A stretch of DNA of 47,500 nt from positions 1 through 47,500 of the forward strand of contig JBBTCJ010000115.1 in assembly GCA_038043285.1 (NCBI GenBank). Direction: 5' to 3'. Of the stretch, positions 1 to 8,190 are shown piece after piece. The number at the start of each line of letters is the position of its first letter. The stretch's first letter is position 1. Position numbers and translations under genes: made by a program. Under the pieces are notes generated by a model, which had not been told where the DNA came from, ran no database searches, and saw nothing but the letters and a program-made list of their open reading frames with translations. The DNA is from JBBTCJ01 sp038043285 (GTDB taxonomy: Bacteria > Planctomycetota > Phycisphaerae > UBA1845).

Positions 1-820
1 CGACCTCGTGCTGGACGATCATGCGGTCGGTGTGGAGCAGGACGGCGAGCACGGTGCCGCCCATGAGGGTGGTTTTTCCGCCCTGGATGACGGCCCCGAC
101 CTGGGTGCGCATGTCGGCGAGGATGCCGTCGATGGGGGAGACGACGTCGGTTTCGCGAAGGCGTTTCTCGGCGTCGGCGAGGTTGGCCTTGGCGGCTTCG
201 TAGGAGGCTTCGGCCTCGGCGACGGCGTTTTCGGCGAGCGGGACGGCGATTTTGGCTTTTTCGAGAGCGGCTTTGGCCTGATCGAGCTGGGCGGATTGCC
301 TCTGGACCTCGGTGGTCCGTTGCAGAACTTCTTCCTCGTTGGTCTGATCGGGGGTAAGCGACTCGATCTTATTCTTGCGGTAGATGGCGTAATCCAGTTG
401 GGGAACCAACTGGGCGACGGCGGCTTCGGCGCTTTTGAGGTCGGATCCGCGAGCGAGTTCGAGCCTCAGTTTGGCGGTCTCCAGTCGGGCCTTGGCAATG
501 GCGAGGTCTTGGGTGGCGCGGTTGACGCTGCGCTGTTCCTCGTCGGGCTGCAGGCGGATGAGCATATTTCCGCGTTGGAGGCGGTCGCCGGGCTGCTTGG
601 AGATTTCGAGGACTTCGCCGCTGGCCTCCGCTTTGATCTCGACGCGGAGCTGCGGCTGGACCTTGCCCGTGGCGTTGATCGGGAGGGTGAGGTCGCCGCG
701 GGTGACACGATCGGTCTTGCCGGCCATGCCTTCCAATTTCAAGCGCAGGTTGGTGGTGGCGGCGTAATATCCGACGACGACCAGCAGGGCGACCAGAATG
801 GCGATGAAGGCATTTTTCAT
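1..820 (-). CDS. HlyD/MacA-type efflux periplasmic adaptor, partial
   Basis: This is a membrane-fusion protein that would link an inner-membrane ABC or RND exporter to an outer-membrane channel. It is read on the minus strand from an ATG at 820 and stays open to the left window edge, so about 273 codons are present and the C-terminus is missing. Visible parts are an N-terminal membrane anchor (about residues 4-21), a lipoyl-like half (EIKAEASGEVLEISKQPGD), a long Ala/Glu/Lys-rich coiled-coil hairpin (about 105-220) and the return lipoyl strand (VVSPIDGILADMRTQVG). Its ATG overlaps the alanine dehydrogenase stop in an ATGA arrangement, so translation is probably coupled. The exporter partner would lie beyond the edge. 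The family is clear; the substrate is not. Confidence 0.88.
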   Translation of the reverse strand, partial: MKNAFIAILVALLVVVGYYAATTNLRLKLEGMAGKTDRVTRGDLTLPINATGKVQPQLRVEIKAEASGEVLEISKQPGDRLQRGNMLIRLQPDEEQRSVNRATQDLAIAKARLETAKLRLELARGSDLKSAEAAVAQLVPQLDYAIYRKNKIESLTPDQTNEEEVLQRTTEVQRQSAQLDQAKAALEKAKIAVPLAENAVAEAEASYEAAKANLADAEKRLRETDVVSPIDGILADMRTQVGAVIQGGKTTLMGGTVLAVLLHTDRMIVQHEV

Positions 821-1929
821 GCGGCGACCGACGGGGGAGAGAACTCGAAGCCGAAGGTTTCGGCGACGGGTTGATTGACGATTCTGCCGCGTTCGACGTT
901 GATTCCGGCGGCGAGGCCGGCGTTTTCCCGGCAGGCCTTGCGATAGCCGAGGTCGGCGAGTTTGACGGCGTAGGGGAGGGTGGCGTTGGTGAGGGCGAAG
1001 GTGGAGGTTCGTCCGACGGCGCCGGGCATGTTGGCGACGCCGTAGTGGACGACGTTATCGACGATGTAGGTGGGGGCGTCGTGGGTGGTGGGGCGGATGG
1101 TTTCGCAGCAGCCGCCCTGATCGACGCCGACGTCCACGATGACGGCGCCGTGCTGCATGTTAGCCAGGGCGTCGCGGGTGACGAGGACGGGGCAACGGGC
1201 GCCGGGGATCAGGACCGCGCCGATGACCAGGTCGGCGGTGCGCAGGAGCTTGTTGAGCGTCAAACGATCGCTGTAGACGGTGTGGACGTTGGCGGGCATG
1301 ACGTCGTCGAGATAGCGGAGGCGGTCGATGTTGACGTCCATGATGGTGACGGTGGCTCCGAGTCCGGCGGCGACCTTGGCGGCGTTGGTTCCGACGACGC
1401 CGCCGCCGAGAATGAGGACGTGGGCGGGTTGGACGCCGGGCACGCCGCCGAGGAGGATGCCGCGGCCCATCATGGGGCGTTCGAGGTACTTGGCCCCCTC
1501 CTGGATGCTCATTTTTCCGGCGACTTCGCTCATGGGCGTCAGCAGCGGCAGCCGGCCGTTGCGGTCGGTGATGGTTTCATAGGCAATGGCGACGGACCCG
1601 GTGCGGACCACTCCTTCGGTGAGGGCCTTGTCCGCGGCGAAGTGGAAGTAGGTGAACATCACCTGTCCGTCCTTCATCATGCCGCGTTCGGGGGTCAGGG
1701 GTTCCTTGACTTTGACGATCATCTCGGAGCGGTTGAAGATTTCCGCGGCGGTGTCGACGATGGTCGCCCCGACCTCGGCATATTCGTCGTTGGAGATGCC
1801 GGAGCCGACGCCCGCGTCCACCTCGACGAGAACTTGATGTCCGCGTCGGACCAACTCGTCGACGCCGACGGGGGTCATGCTGACGCGGTACTCGTGGGTT
1901 TTGGTTTCCTTGGGGACGCCGACGATCAT
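817..1929 (-). CDS. ald: alanine dehydrogenase
   Basis: This enzyme interconverts L-alanine and pyruvate plus ammonia with NAD, in the cytoplasm. The 370-residue product matches the usual family length. Arg15, Lys75 (in IVKVKEP) and His96 (in FTYFHFA) fall at the numbers known for the substrate-binding and catalytic residues of bacterial Ald. The Rossmann motif LGGGVVGTNAAKVAAG follows at mid-protein. I chose the ATG at 1929 because MIVGVPKE is the canonical Ald N-terminus; the reading frame stays open further upstream but that part looks non-coding. A sigma70-like promoter lies just upstream (1970-1998). The stop overlaps the start of the HlyD-type gene, an unexpected operon partner for a catabolic dehydrogenase. 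Confidence 0.96.
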   Translation of the reverse strand: MIVGVPKETKTHEYRVSMTPVGVDELVRRGHQVLVEVDAGVGSGISNDEYAEVGATIVDTAAEIFNRSEMIVKVKEPLTPERGMMKDGQVMFTYFHFAADKALTEGVVRTGSVAIAYETITDRNGRLPLLTPMSEVAGKMSIQEGAKYLERPMMGRGILLGGVPGVQPAHVLILGGGVVGTNAAKVAAGLGATVTIMDVNIDRLRYLDDVMPANVHTVYSDRLTLNKLLRTADLVIGAVLIPGARCPVLVTRDALANMQHGAVIVDVGVDQGGCCETIRPTTHDAPTYIVDNVVHYGVANMPGAVGRTSTFALTNATLPYAVKLADLGYRKACRENAGLAAGINVERGRIVNQPVAETFGFEFSPPSVAA

Positions 1930-1969
1930 GGCCACGCTCGCTCCGAGAATTAAGCAGAAATCCAAGGCA

Positions 1970-1998
1970 ACTATATCGGGCGAGGGAACACGACGCAA
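1970..1998 (-). promoter_or_regulatory. candidate sigma70 promoter for ald
   Basis: On the minus strand a TTGCGT -35 (1998-1993) and TATAGT -10 (1975-1970) are separated by 17 bp. The -10 ends 41 nt before the ald ATG, which gives a short leader. Seen by eye only; spacing and position are good. Confidence 0.5.
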
Positions 1999-2177
1999 AC
2001 GAAGCTTCATGCGGCGCAGGGGTTTCTCAATGCTAGTTGCCCCGGTCATTTGAACGGATCGCGGCACTGGCGGACAAGGCGCCAGCGGCACCAGGGTTGA
2101 GTGTGTGAACTTGTCTTGGAAGCTTCGGGGGTTGAGGCGACGCGCGGCGCAAGGGGGGAACGGCGCCGGCGGGCAGG

Positions 2178-3872
2178 TCATTCGAACTGAACCCACAGCG
2201 ACTTGGCATGATCGGGATCGGCGGCGAAGTCGATGGGCAGGCGAGGTTGATCGACGATCTTGAATTTTCGCCCGGCCGCGCCTTGCTTGACGAGCTGACG
2301 CAATCCGGACTTGGGCATCTTGCGATAGTTGGAGGAGATCAACATCCGTCCGTCGGGGCGCAACGCGGCGGATGCGTCGGCCACGATCCGCGGGAGATCG
2401 GATATGACGGAGAACTTGTCGCCGGACTTTCGTCCGTGGGCGAAGCTGGGCGGGTCGAGCACGATGAGGTCGTAGGTCCATTCCTTGCGTCGGGCGCGCT
2501 GCAGGAACTCGAAGGCGTCGGCGCGAAAGAACTGGTGATCGGTCAAGTCGATTCGATTGAGTTCAAAGTTTGTTCTTCCCCAATCCAGATGGCGGGGCGA
2601 GATGTCGACGCTGGTAGTGGACTTGGCGCCGCCGACGGCGGCGGCGACGGAGAATCCGCAGGTGTAGGCGAAGAGGTTGAGTACGTCCTTGCCCGCGGAC
2701 GCTTCGGCGACTCGCCGACGGTTGTCGCGCTGGTCGAGGAACAGCCCGACGGAGAAGCCGTCGAAGGGTCGCACGGCGAAGCGCAGGTTGTTCTCGCGGA
2801 TTTCGATCTGTGCGGGAACGGGGCGTCCGAGGAAGGGGCGCGGGCTGCGATGGAGGTCATCGAGGCGGGAATCCGCCGCGGCGCGGTCCTTGACGAAGCG
2901 TTTGAGATAGAAGGCGGCGACGTGCAGGTGATCGGCATACCAGCGACAGAGGCGACGAAGCGCCGGCTCGTCGGTTTCCTCGCGGTGCATCTGCACGATG
3001 CCGACGTCGGCGTATTTTTCGACGGTCACGCCGCTGATTCCCTCGCCGCTTCCGGTGATCAGGCGGCAGGAGTCGAGTTGGCCGTCCGTCAGGAGGTCCA
3101 GACGGCGAACCAGGGCGGCGTGGGCGGCGCGGATGATCGACGGCCGGCCGTCCAAGGCGGAGGAGAAATCGTCGGGCGGATTACAACGGAGGCTGACGAA
3201 CGCTTTCGAGGTCGGATCGCGGAACTCCATGCGGGAGAGGTGGAGACAGGTGTCCTCGTGGGTCGCGCGGTTCCAGGGAGCGTCGTGGACGCGGTCGCCC
3301 CAAAGGCGGAGATGGACGGCTCGGAGTTGGGCCCGCAGGGCGTGGGTGGTGGGGGCGTTGGTGCGGCAGCGGACCAGGGAGCGTTTTTCGCCCTGGGCGA
3401 GGAGCTGGACGGAGGTCCGGGCGGCGCCTGGCGAAGGCGTGGCGTCGGGCTTGCCGGTCGACCGGGCCGCGGGTCGGGCCGAGGGCCGGGGGGGCTTCGT
3501 TCGGGCTGCCCGTCGCCCGCCCGGTGCGTCATCGCGATCGCCGATGGCGAGGCGGGTGCGTCCCGCCCGTCCGATGACGACGGCGACGTAGTCCTGTTGG
3601 ACGCGTCCCGCGCGCCAGGCGGCGCGCAAGGATTGCCAGGCTTCTTTGGTTTTGGCGAACAACAAGACGCCGGATTCGAATCGGCTGAGCCGGTTGACCG
3701 GATGAAGCACATCTCCGCCGCGGATGCGACCGAGGATTTCGACGAGGCCTTCGTCGAGGTTCTTGTCGGAGCGGCCGCCGACGTCGACGCCCGCGGGCTT
3801 GGATACGACGAGAAGCCGCTCGTCTTCCAGAAGGGTGGGAACCAGGATTTCGAGGAGTCGGCGAGGTTTCAT
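2178..3872 (-). CDS. RluA-like (degenerate) / RlmI-like rRNA methyltransferase fusion
   Basis: This looks like an RNA-modification protein of two parts. Residues about 15-260 resemble an RluA-type pseudouridine synthase. The diagnostic RLDxxTSG box is replaced by RLSRFESG, putting Ser63 at the catalytic Asp position, and the later TGRTHQIR-like box reads APTTHALR. Residues about 265-564 resemble the RlmI/RlmK class I SAM-dependent methyltransferases, with motif I at about 399-408 (NLFAYTCGFS) and the catalytic motif IV DPPSF at 473-477, both intact. So the methyltransferase is probably active and the first half may only bind RNA. The two halves are joined by an Arg/Pro-rich linker. I chose the ATG at 3872 because the 79 codons upstream in the same frame (to 4109) encode dispersed-repeat sequence. 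No strong ribosome binding site is visible. Confidence 0.85.
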   Translation of the reverse strand: MKPRRLLEILVPTLLEDERLLVVSKPAGVDVGGRSDKNLDEGLVEILGRIRGGDVLHPVNRLSRFESGVLLFAKTKEAWQSLRAAWRAGRVQQDYVAVVIGRAGRTRLAIGDRDDAPGGRRAARTKPPRPSARPAARSTGKPDATPSPGAARTSVQLLAQGEKRSLVRCRTNAPTTHALRAQLRAVHLRLWGDRVHDAPWNRATHEDTCLHLSRMEFRDPTSKAFVSLRCNPPDDFSSALDGRPSIIRAAHAALVRRLDLLTDGQLDSCRLITGSGEGISGVTVEKYADVGIVQMHREETDEPALRRLCRWYADHLHVAAFYLKRFVKDRAAADSRLDDLHRSPRPFLGRPVPAQIEIRENNLRFAVRPFDGFSVGLFLDQRDNRRRVAEASAGKDVLNLFAYTCGFSVAAAVGGAKSTTSVDISPRHLDWGRTNFELNRIDLTDHQFFRADAFEFLQRARRKEWTYDLIVLDPPSFAHGRKSGDKFSVISDLPRIVADASAALRPDGRMLISSNYRKMPKSGLRQLVKQGAAGRKFKIVDQPRLPIDFAADPDHAKSLWVQFE

Positions 3873-4030
3873 GTTGGTGACGAGGATCCGAGGCGGCACG
3901 GTCTTTCGATGATTCGTCGGACCCGAAGAGGGCGCCGCGAGACCATTCTGGGAAGGTGTTTGAAAAGGCCGATCAGCGCTGCGAGCGTAAGCAAATGGTC
4001 CCCCGAACATTCGGGCGAAGGCGTGAAAAA

Positions 4031-4113
4031 CCGCTCCCTTACGGTCGCGGCTCTGATCAAACAACGGCTGATCAAGCAACGACTGATCAAACAACGGCTG
4101 CTCAAACACATAC
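4031..4113. repeat. dispersed repeat copy plus 15-bp tandem tail
   Basis: Bases 4031-4053 carry the dispersed core (CCGCTCCCTTACGGTCGCGG followed by CTC). It is followed by four tandem 15-bp units starting at 4054, 4069, 4084 and 4099, each close to TGATCAAACAACGGC. The tail resembles the sequence that follows the core at other copies (ATCAAACGAC-like). The repeat separates the asparaginase stop from the fusion gene. Confidence 0.8.
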
Positions 4114-4634
4114 TAACAAGCCCTGAGAAAAGAAAGCGTGTCGCGGTCCTTGACGACTCCGGGGAAGCGCAACAGGCGGTTGTGCATGGCTACGTAAACG
4201 CCCGGCGACGCCAGGCGGCAGGCGAGCAGGGCCTCGGTCAGGTTCTGCAGGGCGTCGGAGTCGCGGAACTCCCAGGGGCGCATGGCGCCGGTGAGGATCA
4301 AGGGAACCCTGGGATCGGGGAATTCGCGGCACAGCAGTTCGCCGGTGGCGGCCAAGGTGTCGGTTCCGTGGGCGATGACGACGGCGTCGGCCTGGTCCCG
4401 CTCGGTGCGAACGCAATCGGCGATGAGCTTTCGATCGGCGTTGGTCAGGTCGAGCGAGTCCTTGGAGAGGATGTGCCGGTAACGGAGTTTGAGGTCGGGG
4501 AGGCGAAGGGCGGCGACGATGCCCTCGATGACCGGTCGCTGGTTGTGCAAGGTGCCGTGGGCTTCGTCGAAGGTTTTGGCGATGGTTCCGCCGGTGGTGA
4601 TGATGGTGACGCGAATGGGCGTCTCGTTGGCCAT
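4113..4634 (-). CDS. single-domain asparaginase-like protein
   Basis: The 173-residue protein contains only the N-terminal catalytic domain of the L-asparaginase I/II family (normally about 330 residues). Key positions are kept: Thr17 in TTGGTIA, Thr91-Asp92 in AHGTDT, and Lys162 in VVKDRD, which correspond to the nucleophile and the Thr-Asp-Lys triad. A natural stop follows at 4113, so this looks like a genuine short form, not a frameshift; short 'asparaginase domain' proteins are known in other bacteria. Without the C-terminal domain, which contributes to the active site in the dimer of classical enzymes, the substrate is uncertain. The gene sits just upstream of the RNA-modification fusion on the same strand, separated by repeats. 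Confidence 0.85.
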   Translation of the reverse strand: MANETPIRVTIITTGGTIAKTFDEAHGTLHNQRPVIEGIVAALRLPDLKLRYRHILSKDSLDLTNADRKLIADCVRTERDQADAVVIAHGTDTLAATGELLCREFPDPRVPLILTGAMRPWEFRDSDALQNLTEALLACRLASPGVYVAMHNRLLRFPGVVKDRDTLSFLRAC

Positions 4635-5118
4635 GGTCGAATCCGCAAGGGTCGCGCGTCGGGCCGTCGCCGGAGGCCCCTGGGCCTAGGTGATGCGCTT
4701 CTTCGCGCGGATCGTAGCGACGACGTTGCGCTGCGCCAAACGGCGCGTGAGCGCTTCCCCAAAAAAGGGAGAGTGATTATCGGAGCTGTGCGACCCGTGT
4801 GGCGCGGCGATGCGAATCCTCCGTCGTTGGGTTCAGGGAGCTATGGCGATGGCTGGTTCTGCGGACGGCGGCGTAGAAAGCGACATTGTTGGGCCGTAGA
4901 ATGTTTATGGGGGCGGCGTCAGGTCGTTACGGGGCGGCGTTTTCCGCAATCGGTTCGGCGGCGGGGTAACGTAGACTTTAGAGTGCATCCGAGACCCCCC
5001 TCACCCGACCCTCTCCCCCAGTGACGGAGAGGGGTTCCAAGGTGCACTCTTGGAACGAGATGGGGTTTCGATCGCGGCGGGCGCGGCCTTCGGCGTGCAC
5101 CGCCCGAAAGGACTGTCG
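4635..5118. other. intergenic region between divergent genes
   Basis: No convincing gene. The right part (4979-5050) is an inverted-repeat element described separately. The stretch 4635-4978 shows no clear ORF, RNA or strong promoter to my eye. Confidence 0.5.
4979..5050. repeat. palindromic C/T-rich repeat with 8-bp outer arms
   Basis: The element has perfect outer arms AGAGTGCA (4980-4987) and TGCACTCT (5043-5050). Inside is a pyrimidine-rich stretch with an 8-bp inner stem (CCCTCTCC 5009-5016 with GGAGAGGG 5026-5033). A partial direct copy lies at 6245, at the other end of the aminotransferase gene. Confidence 0.75.
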
Positions 5119-6246
5119 ATGGACTGGGAGCGTCAACGCGAGCTGTTTCCGATCACGCGGAACTACAACTTCCAGAACCATGCCGCGGTGTCGCCGATGT
5201 CGCGACGGGCGACGGACGCGGTTCGGAAGCTCCTGGAGGAATCGGAGAACAGTTCGTACGTGGAGGGGTCGCCGTACAAGCACGCGGAGCGCGTCCGTGC
5301 TCAACTCGCCAAGCTCATCAACGCCAACTCCGACGAGGTGACCTTCAGCAAGAACACCAGCGACGGGGTGAGCATGGTGGCCAACGGGATCAGTTGGAAC
5401 AACGGGGACAACGTGGTGACGACGAACGTGGAGTTCCCGGCCAACATGTACCCCTGGCTGGCGCTTCGTCCGCGCGGGGTTCAGGTTCGGATGGTGTTCG
5501 AGGAGGAAGGGCGTATTCCGCTGGAGCGCATTTTCGAGTCGATCGACGGGAAGACTCGGGTGGTGGCGATCTCCTCGGTGGAATTTGCGAGCGGGTTTCG
5601 CACGGATTTGGCGGCCCTGGGGGCGTTCTGTCAGAGCAAGGGGGTGTTGTTGTTCGTGGACGGGGCCCAAACGCTGGGGGCGTTTCCGATTGACGTGCGG
5701 GCGATGAACATTGATTTCCTGGCCGCGGCAGGGCACAAGTGGCTCGCGGGTCCGGAAGGGCTGGGCGTGTTCTACGTGCGTCGCGAGCTGCAGGGGCACC
5801 TGCGTCCGACGAGCATCGGGTGGATGTCGATGAAGGAGCCGTTCAACTTCGACCGCTACCACTTTGAGTTCGCGGATTCGGCGCGACGGTACGACAGCGG
5901 GGGGTACAACCTGATGGGCGTCTATGCGCTGGGCGGAGCGCTGGAGCTGGTCGAGGAGATGGGGGTGGACAAGATCGCCAATCGGCTTCTGTTCTTGACC
6001 GATCGATTGGCGGCAGGCGTGCGTCGTCGCGGGTATCGGGTCATCAGTTCCCGCTCGCCGGGCGAGGGCAGCGGGGTACTCTCGTTTTTTTCCGACGTGC
6101 ACGCGCCGGACCCGATTCGCCGTCACTTGCAGGGGGAGCACCGCATCGTGATCGCCGTCCGCGGCGGGCGATTGCGGGCCAGTCCCCACTATTACAACAG
6201 TGAGCGGGAGATCGATCAGCTCATCGAAGCCCTACCGAAGCATTAG
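5119..6246 (+). CDS. class V aminotransferase (cysteine desulfurase-like fold)
   Basis: This is a fold-type I PLP enzyme of aminotransferase class V, 375 residues. Lys207 in AAAGHKWLAG is the expected Schiff-base lysine and Asp181 in FVDGAQ the residue that contacts the PLP ring nitrogen. The EGSPY and SKNTSDG segments near the N-terminus are typical of the isopenicillin-epimerase/kynureninase-like branch more than of IscS; there is no obvious catalytic Cys loop of a desulfurase. The ATG at 5119 is preceded by AAAGGA at a good distance; a longer frame from 5050 would read through repeat sequence. The gene stands alone, bracketed by copies of one repeat, and its TAG stop lies inside the right copy. 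The exact substrate cannot be told. Confidence 0.9.
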   Translation: MDWERQRELFPITRNYNFQNHAAVSPMSRRATDAVRKLLEESENSSYVEGSPYKHAERVRAQLAKLINANSDEVTFSKNTSDGVSMVANGISWNNGDNVVTTNVEFPANMYPWLALRPRGVQVRMVFEEEGRIPLERIFESIDGKTRVVAISSVEFASGFRTDLAALGAFCQSKGVLLFVDGAQTLGAFPIDVRAMNIDFLAAAGHKWLAGPEGLGVFYVRRELQGHLRPTSIGWMSMKEPFNFDRYHFEFADSARRYDSGGYNLMGVYALGGALELVEEMGVDKIANRLLFLTDRLAAGVRRRGYRVISSRSPGEGSGVLSFFSDVHAPDPIRRHLQGEHRIVIAVRGGRLRASPHYYNSEREIDQLIEALPKH

Positions 6247-6280
6247 AGTGCATTCGTAAACCCCCTCGCCCTACCCTTGT
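6245..6280. repeat. partial second copy of the AGAGTGCA repeat
   Basis: Starts with AGAGTGCATTCG and continues into a C-rich stretch matching the beginning of the element at 4980. The 3' half with the closing arm is missing. Confidence 0.6.
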
Positions 6281-6358
6281 ATCTTGCTCCCCGACCGCCG
6301 TGTCGGTCATGCCACCAGCCGGTAAGGCCATCGGACGTGGCGTTTCCCGGTGATGGCG

Positions 6359-6428
6359 TTATCGGGCAACCTGAGATCGCGCGCGTCCCCGCAGCCGCCG
6401 TTCAAACGCGGAGTGCGTCGCCCGATAA
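6359..6428. other. inverted repeat in the motA leader region
   Basis: Perfect 9-bp arms TTATCGGGC (6359-6367) and GCCCGATAA (6420-6428) enclose 52 nt. They lie 117 nt upstream of the motA-like start. It could be a structured 5' leader or a remnant of a mobile repeat; no known riboswitch core was recognised. Confidence 0.35.
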
Positions 6429-6544
6429 GACAAATCCAACTCGTCGGAAAGCGCATTGGCGCGGCCTGCCGATAGTTCCATTCGGAACGTGAGATGAGGG
6501 CGCCGCTGCGGTGGTTGCGCGGCGTGCATAAGGGTTTGCGCTGC

Positions 6545-7324
6545 ATGGATATTTCAAGCCTTATCGGCGTCATCGTCGGTTGCGTGTGCATGGGGTTCGT
6601 GGCGTTCCATGCGTCGCACGGCCACTTGCAGATGTTCTTTTCGCTGGAAGGCGTGTTCACGGTCTTCGGCGGAAGCATCAGCGTGGTGTTCATGGCCATG
6701 CCGCTGAAGGGCGTGGTGTCCGTGGTCGGTTACATCAAGCGGTTCATGTTCCATCGTGGGGCGGATCCGGTGGACGTGATCAAGAAGGTCGTCGAGCTGA
6801 GCGAGAAGTCCCGCCGCGACGGGATTCTCGCCCTGGAGAACGAGATCAAGAACCTGAAGGATCCGTTCATGGTGTCGGCGTTGCGGATGGCCATCGACGG
6901 GCTTGACTCCGGCACGATCGAATCCACGCTGCGCATGGAGATTCTGGCCATGCAGGAACGGCACAAGGCGGGGAAGAAGTTCTTCGACCTGGTGAAACTG
7001 TACGGACCGGGATGGGGGCTGGTGGGGACGCTGGTGGGGCAGATCGGCATGTTCGGTCAGCTTGGCGGAAGCGTCGAGGCGATGGGCAAGATGCTGGCGT
7101 TGGCGGTGACGGCGACGATGTACGGGACGGTGCTGGCGAATGCGGTTGCGGGACCGATCGGCGACAAACTGGCGCTACGTTCGGCGGAGGAGATCATCAA
7201 CCGGGAGCTGGTGCTACAGGGAGTGTTGTCCCTGCAGGCGGGGGATAACCCTCGGGTTACGCTGGATCGCCTGGCCGCTTTCCTCCCGTTGTCGCAGCGC
7301 GGCAGGGTCAAGCAGGCGGCGTAG
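6545..7324 (+). CDS. motA: MotA-like stator protein
   Basis: A 259-residue inner-membrane proton-channel subunit of the MotA/TolQ/ExbB superfamily. The pattern is MotA: two N-terminal transmembrane segments (about 4-22 and 30-50), a cytoplasmic loop with KNLKDPFMVSALRMAIDG, and two further segments around GPGWGLVGTLVGQIGMF and ALAVTATMYGTVLANAVAGPI. The ATG at 6545 gives the family N-terminus MDISSLIG; upstream in-frame sequence (from 6494) does not fit. It is followed after 8 nt by a motB-like gene, so the two form an operon. No flagellar structural gene is in the window, so a role in flagellar rotation, as opposed to another motor, is inferred from the family only. Confidence 0.92.
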   Translation: MDISSLIGVIVGCVCMGFVAFHASHGHLQMFFSLEGVFTVFGGSISVVFMAMPLKGVVSVVGYIKRFMFHRGADPVDVIKKVVELSEKSRRDGILALENEIKNLKDPFMVSALRMAIDGLDSGTIESTLRMEILAMQERHKAGKKFFDLVKLYGPGWGLVGTLVGQIGMFGQLGGSVEAMGKMLALAVTATMYGTVLANAVAGPIGDKLALRSAEEIINRELVLQGVLSLQAGDNPRVTLDRLAAFLPLSQRGRVKQAA

Positions 7325-7332
7325 CGGACGAG

Positions 7333-8172
7333 GTGGCGCAGGTGTCTGATTCGAAGGGACATGACGAGAAGAAGCATCACGGCGGCGGCCACGGCGGCGG
7401 CGGCGGCAGTCACGAGGAGCACGAAGGCGCTCCGGAGTGGCTCATCTCCTTTGCCGACAACGTCACCCTGATGATGGGCTTCTTCGTGATTCTTCTGGCG
7501 ATGAACCTTAAACCTGTCGCGACGGGGGCGACGGGAGGCGAATCCAAGGATCCCGGCGCGGGAGCGGCGGCGGCGCCGGAGAACCTCGACCTGGCGATCG
7601 CGGTGCGGGAGGCCTTCCACAATCCGGTCGATCCATACTCCAACAACCCGATCGATCTTCCGCTGTTGCGGCGGATCCGGGAACGGGCGGGAGAGAGTCA
7701 GGCGGTGCGCGAGGGGCAGCCCGGTCTGGACCACGACGTTCGTTCGATCCGTCGCGGCGACCACTTCGGCCCGGCGGGGATGATCTCGTTTGCGCGGGAC
7801 GAATCGACCTTGTCTTCGACCGGCCAGGCGGAAGTGGACCGCTTGTCGCAACATTACTCGGGCTACAACTTTCTCATCGAGGTTCGGGGGCACGTCAGTG
7901 CGGCGGAGGCGATGGGTCGAGGGGATTCAGGCATGGCGTTGGCGCACGACCGAGCCCGGGCGGTGGGTGAGGCGCTGGCGGAACGGGGCATGGGATGGAA
8001 TCACCTGCGCCTGGTGGCGTGCGCGGACAACGAGCGGATGTCGGCGGTCAGTTACGACGAGATGGGGCATCAGCGGAACCAGCGGGTTGAGGTGGTGGTG
8101 ACGGACATCGTTATGCGGAGCAAGTCGGTCGACGAGCAGGAGGCTCCCCCGCCGGTTTCCCCGGCGCCGTAG
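7333..8172 (+). CDS. motB: MotB-like stator protein with OmpA domain
   Basis: A 279-residue partner of the MotA-like protein. A single transmembrane helix (about 37-57) carries Asp42 in SFADNVTLMM, the position of the proton-accepting Asp of MotB. The C-terminal half (about 150-270) is an OmpA/MotB peptidoglycan-binding domain, with IEVRGHVS and HDRARAVGEAL. The start is a GTG at 7333 preceded by GGACGAGG. The cytoplasmic N-terminus is unusual: residues 9-31 are rich in His and Gly (HHGGGHGGGGGSHEEH), possibly metal-binding. The OmpA core NxRVEV is present as NQRVEVVV. Operon with motA. Confidence 0.92.
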   Translation: MAQVSDSKGHDEKKHHGGGHGGGGGSHEEHEGAPEWLISFADNVTLMMGFFVILLAMNLKPVATGATGGESKDPGAGAAAAPENLDLAIAVREAFHNPVDPYSNNPIDLPLLRRIRERAGESQAVREGQPGLDHDVRSIRRGDHFGPAGMISFARDESTLSSTGQAEVDRLSQHYSGYNFLIEVRGHVSAAEAMGRGDSGMALAHDRARAVGEALAERGMGWNHLRLVACADNERMSAVSYDEMGHQRNQRVEVVVTDIVMRSKSVDEQEAPPPVSPAP

Positions 8173-8175
8173 CGT

Positions 8176-8190
8176 CGGGGCTTGTCCCCG
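8176..8190 (+). terminator. weak hairpin after motB
   Basis: A 5-bp CGGGG/CCCCG stem with a 5-nt loop lies 3 nt after the motB stop. There is no T-tract, so termination is only possible. Confidence 0.25.

Noticed and set aside
871..1953. 360-codon plus-strand frame
   Set aside because: Antisense to alanine dehydrogenase; Gly/Asp/Val-rich with no domain.
2208..5024. 938-codon open frame on the plus strand
   Set aside because: It is antisense to the fusion and asparaginase genes, has no family resemblance, and arises from the high-GC codon pattern of the real genes.
6359..6428. c-di-GMP riboswitch before motA
   Set aside because: Only an inverted repeat is present; the conserved core and tetraloop/receptor of GEMM riboswitches were not found.
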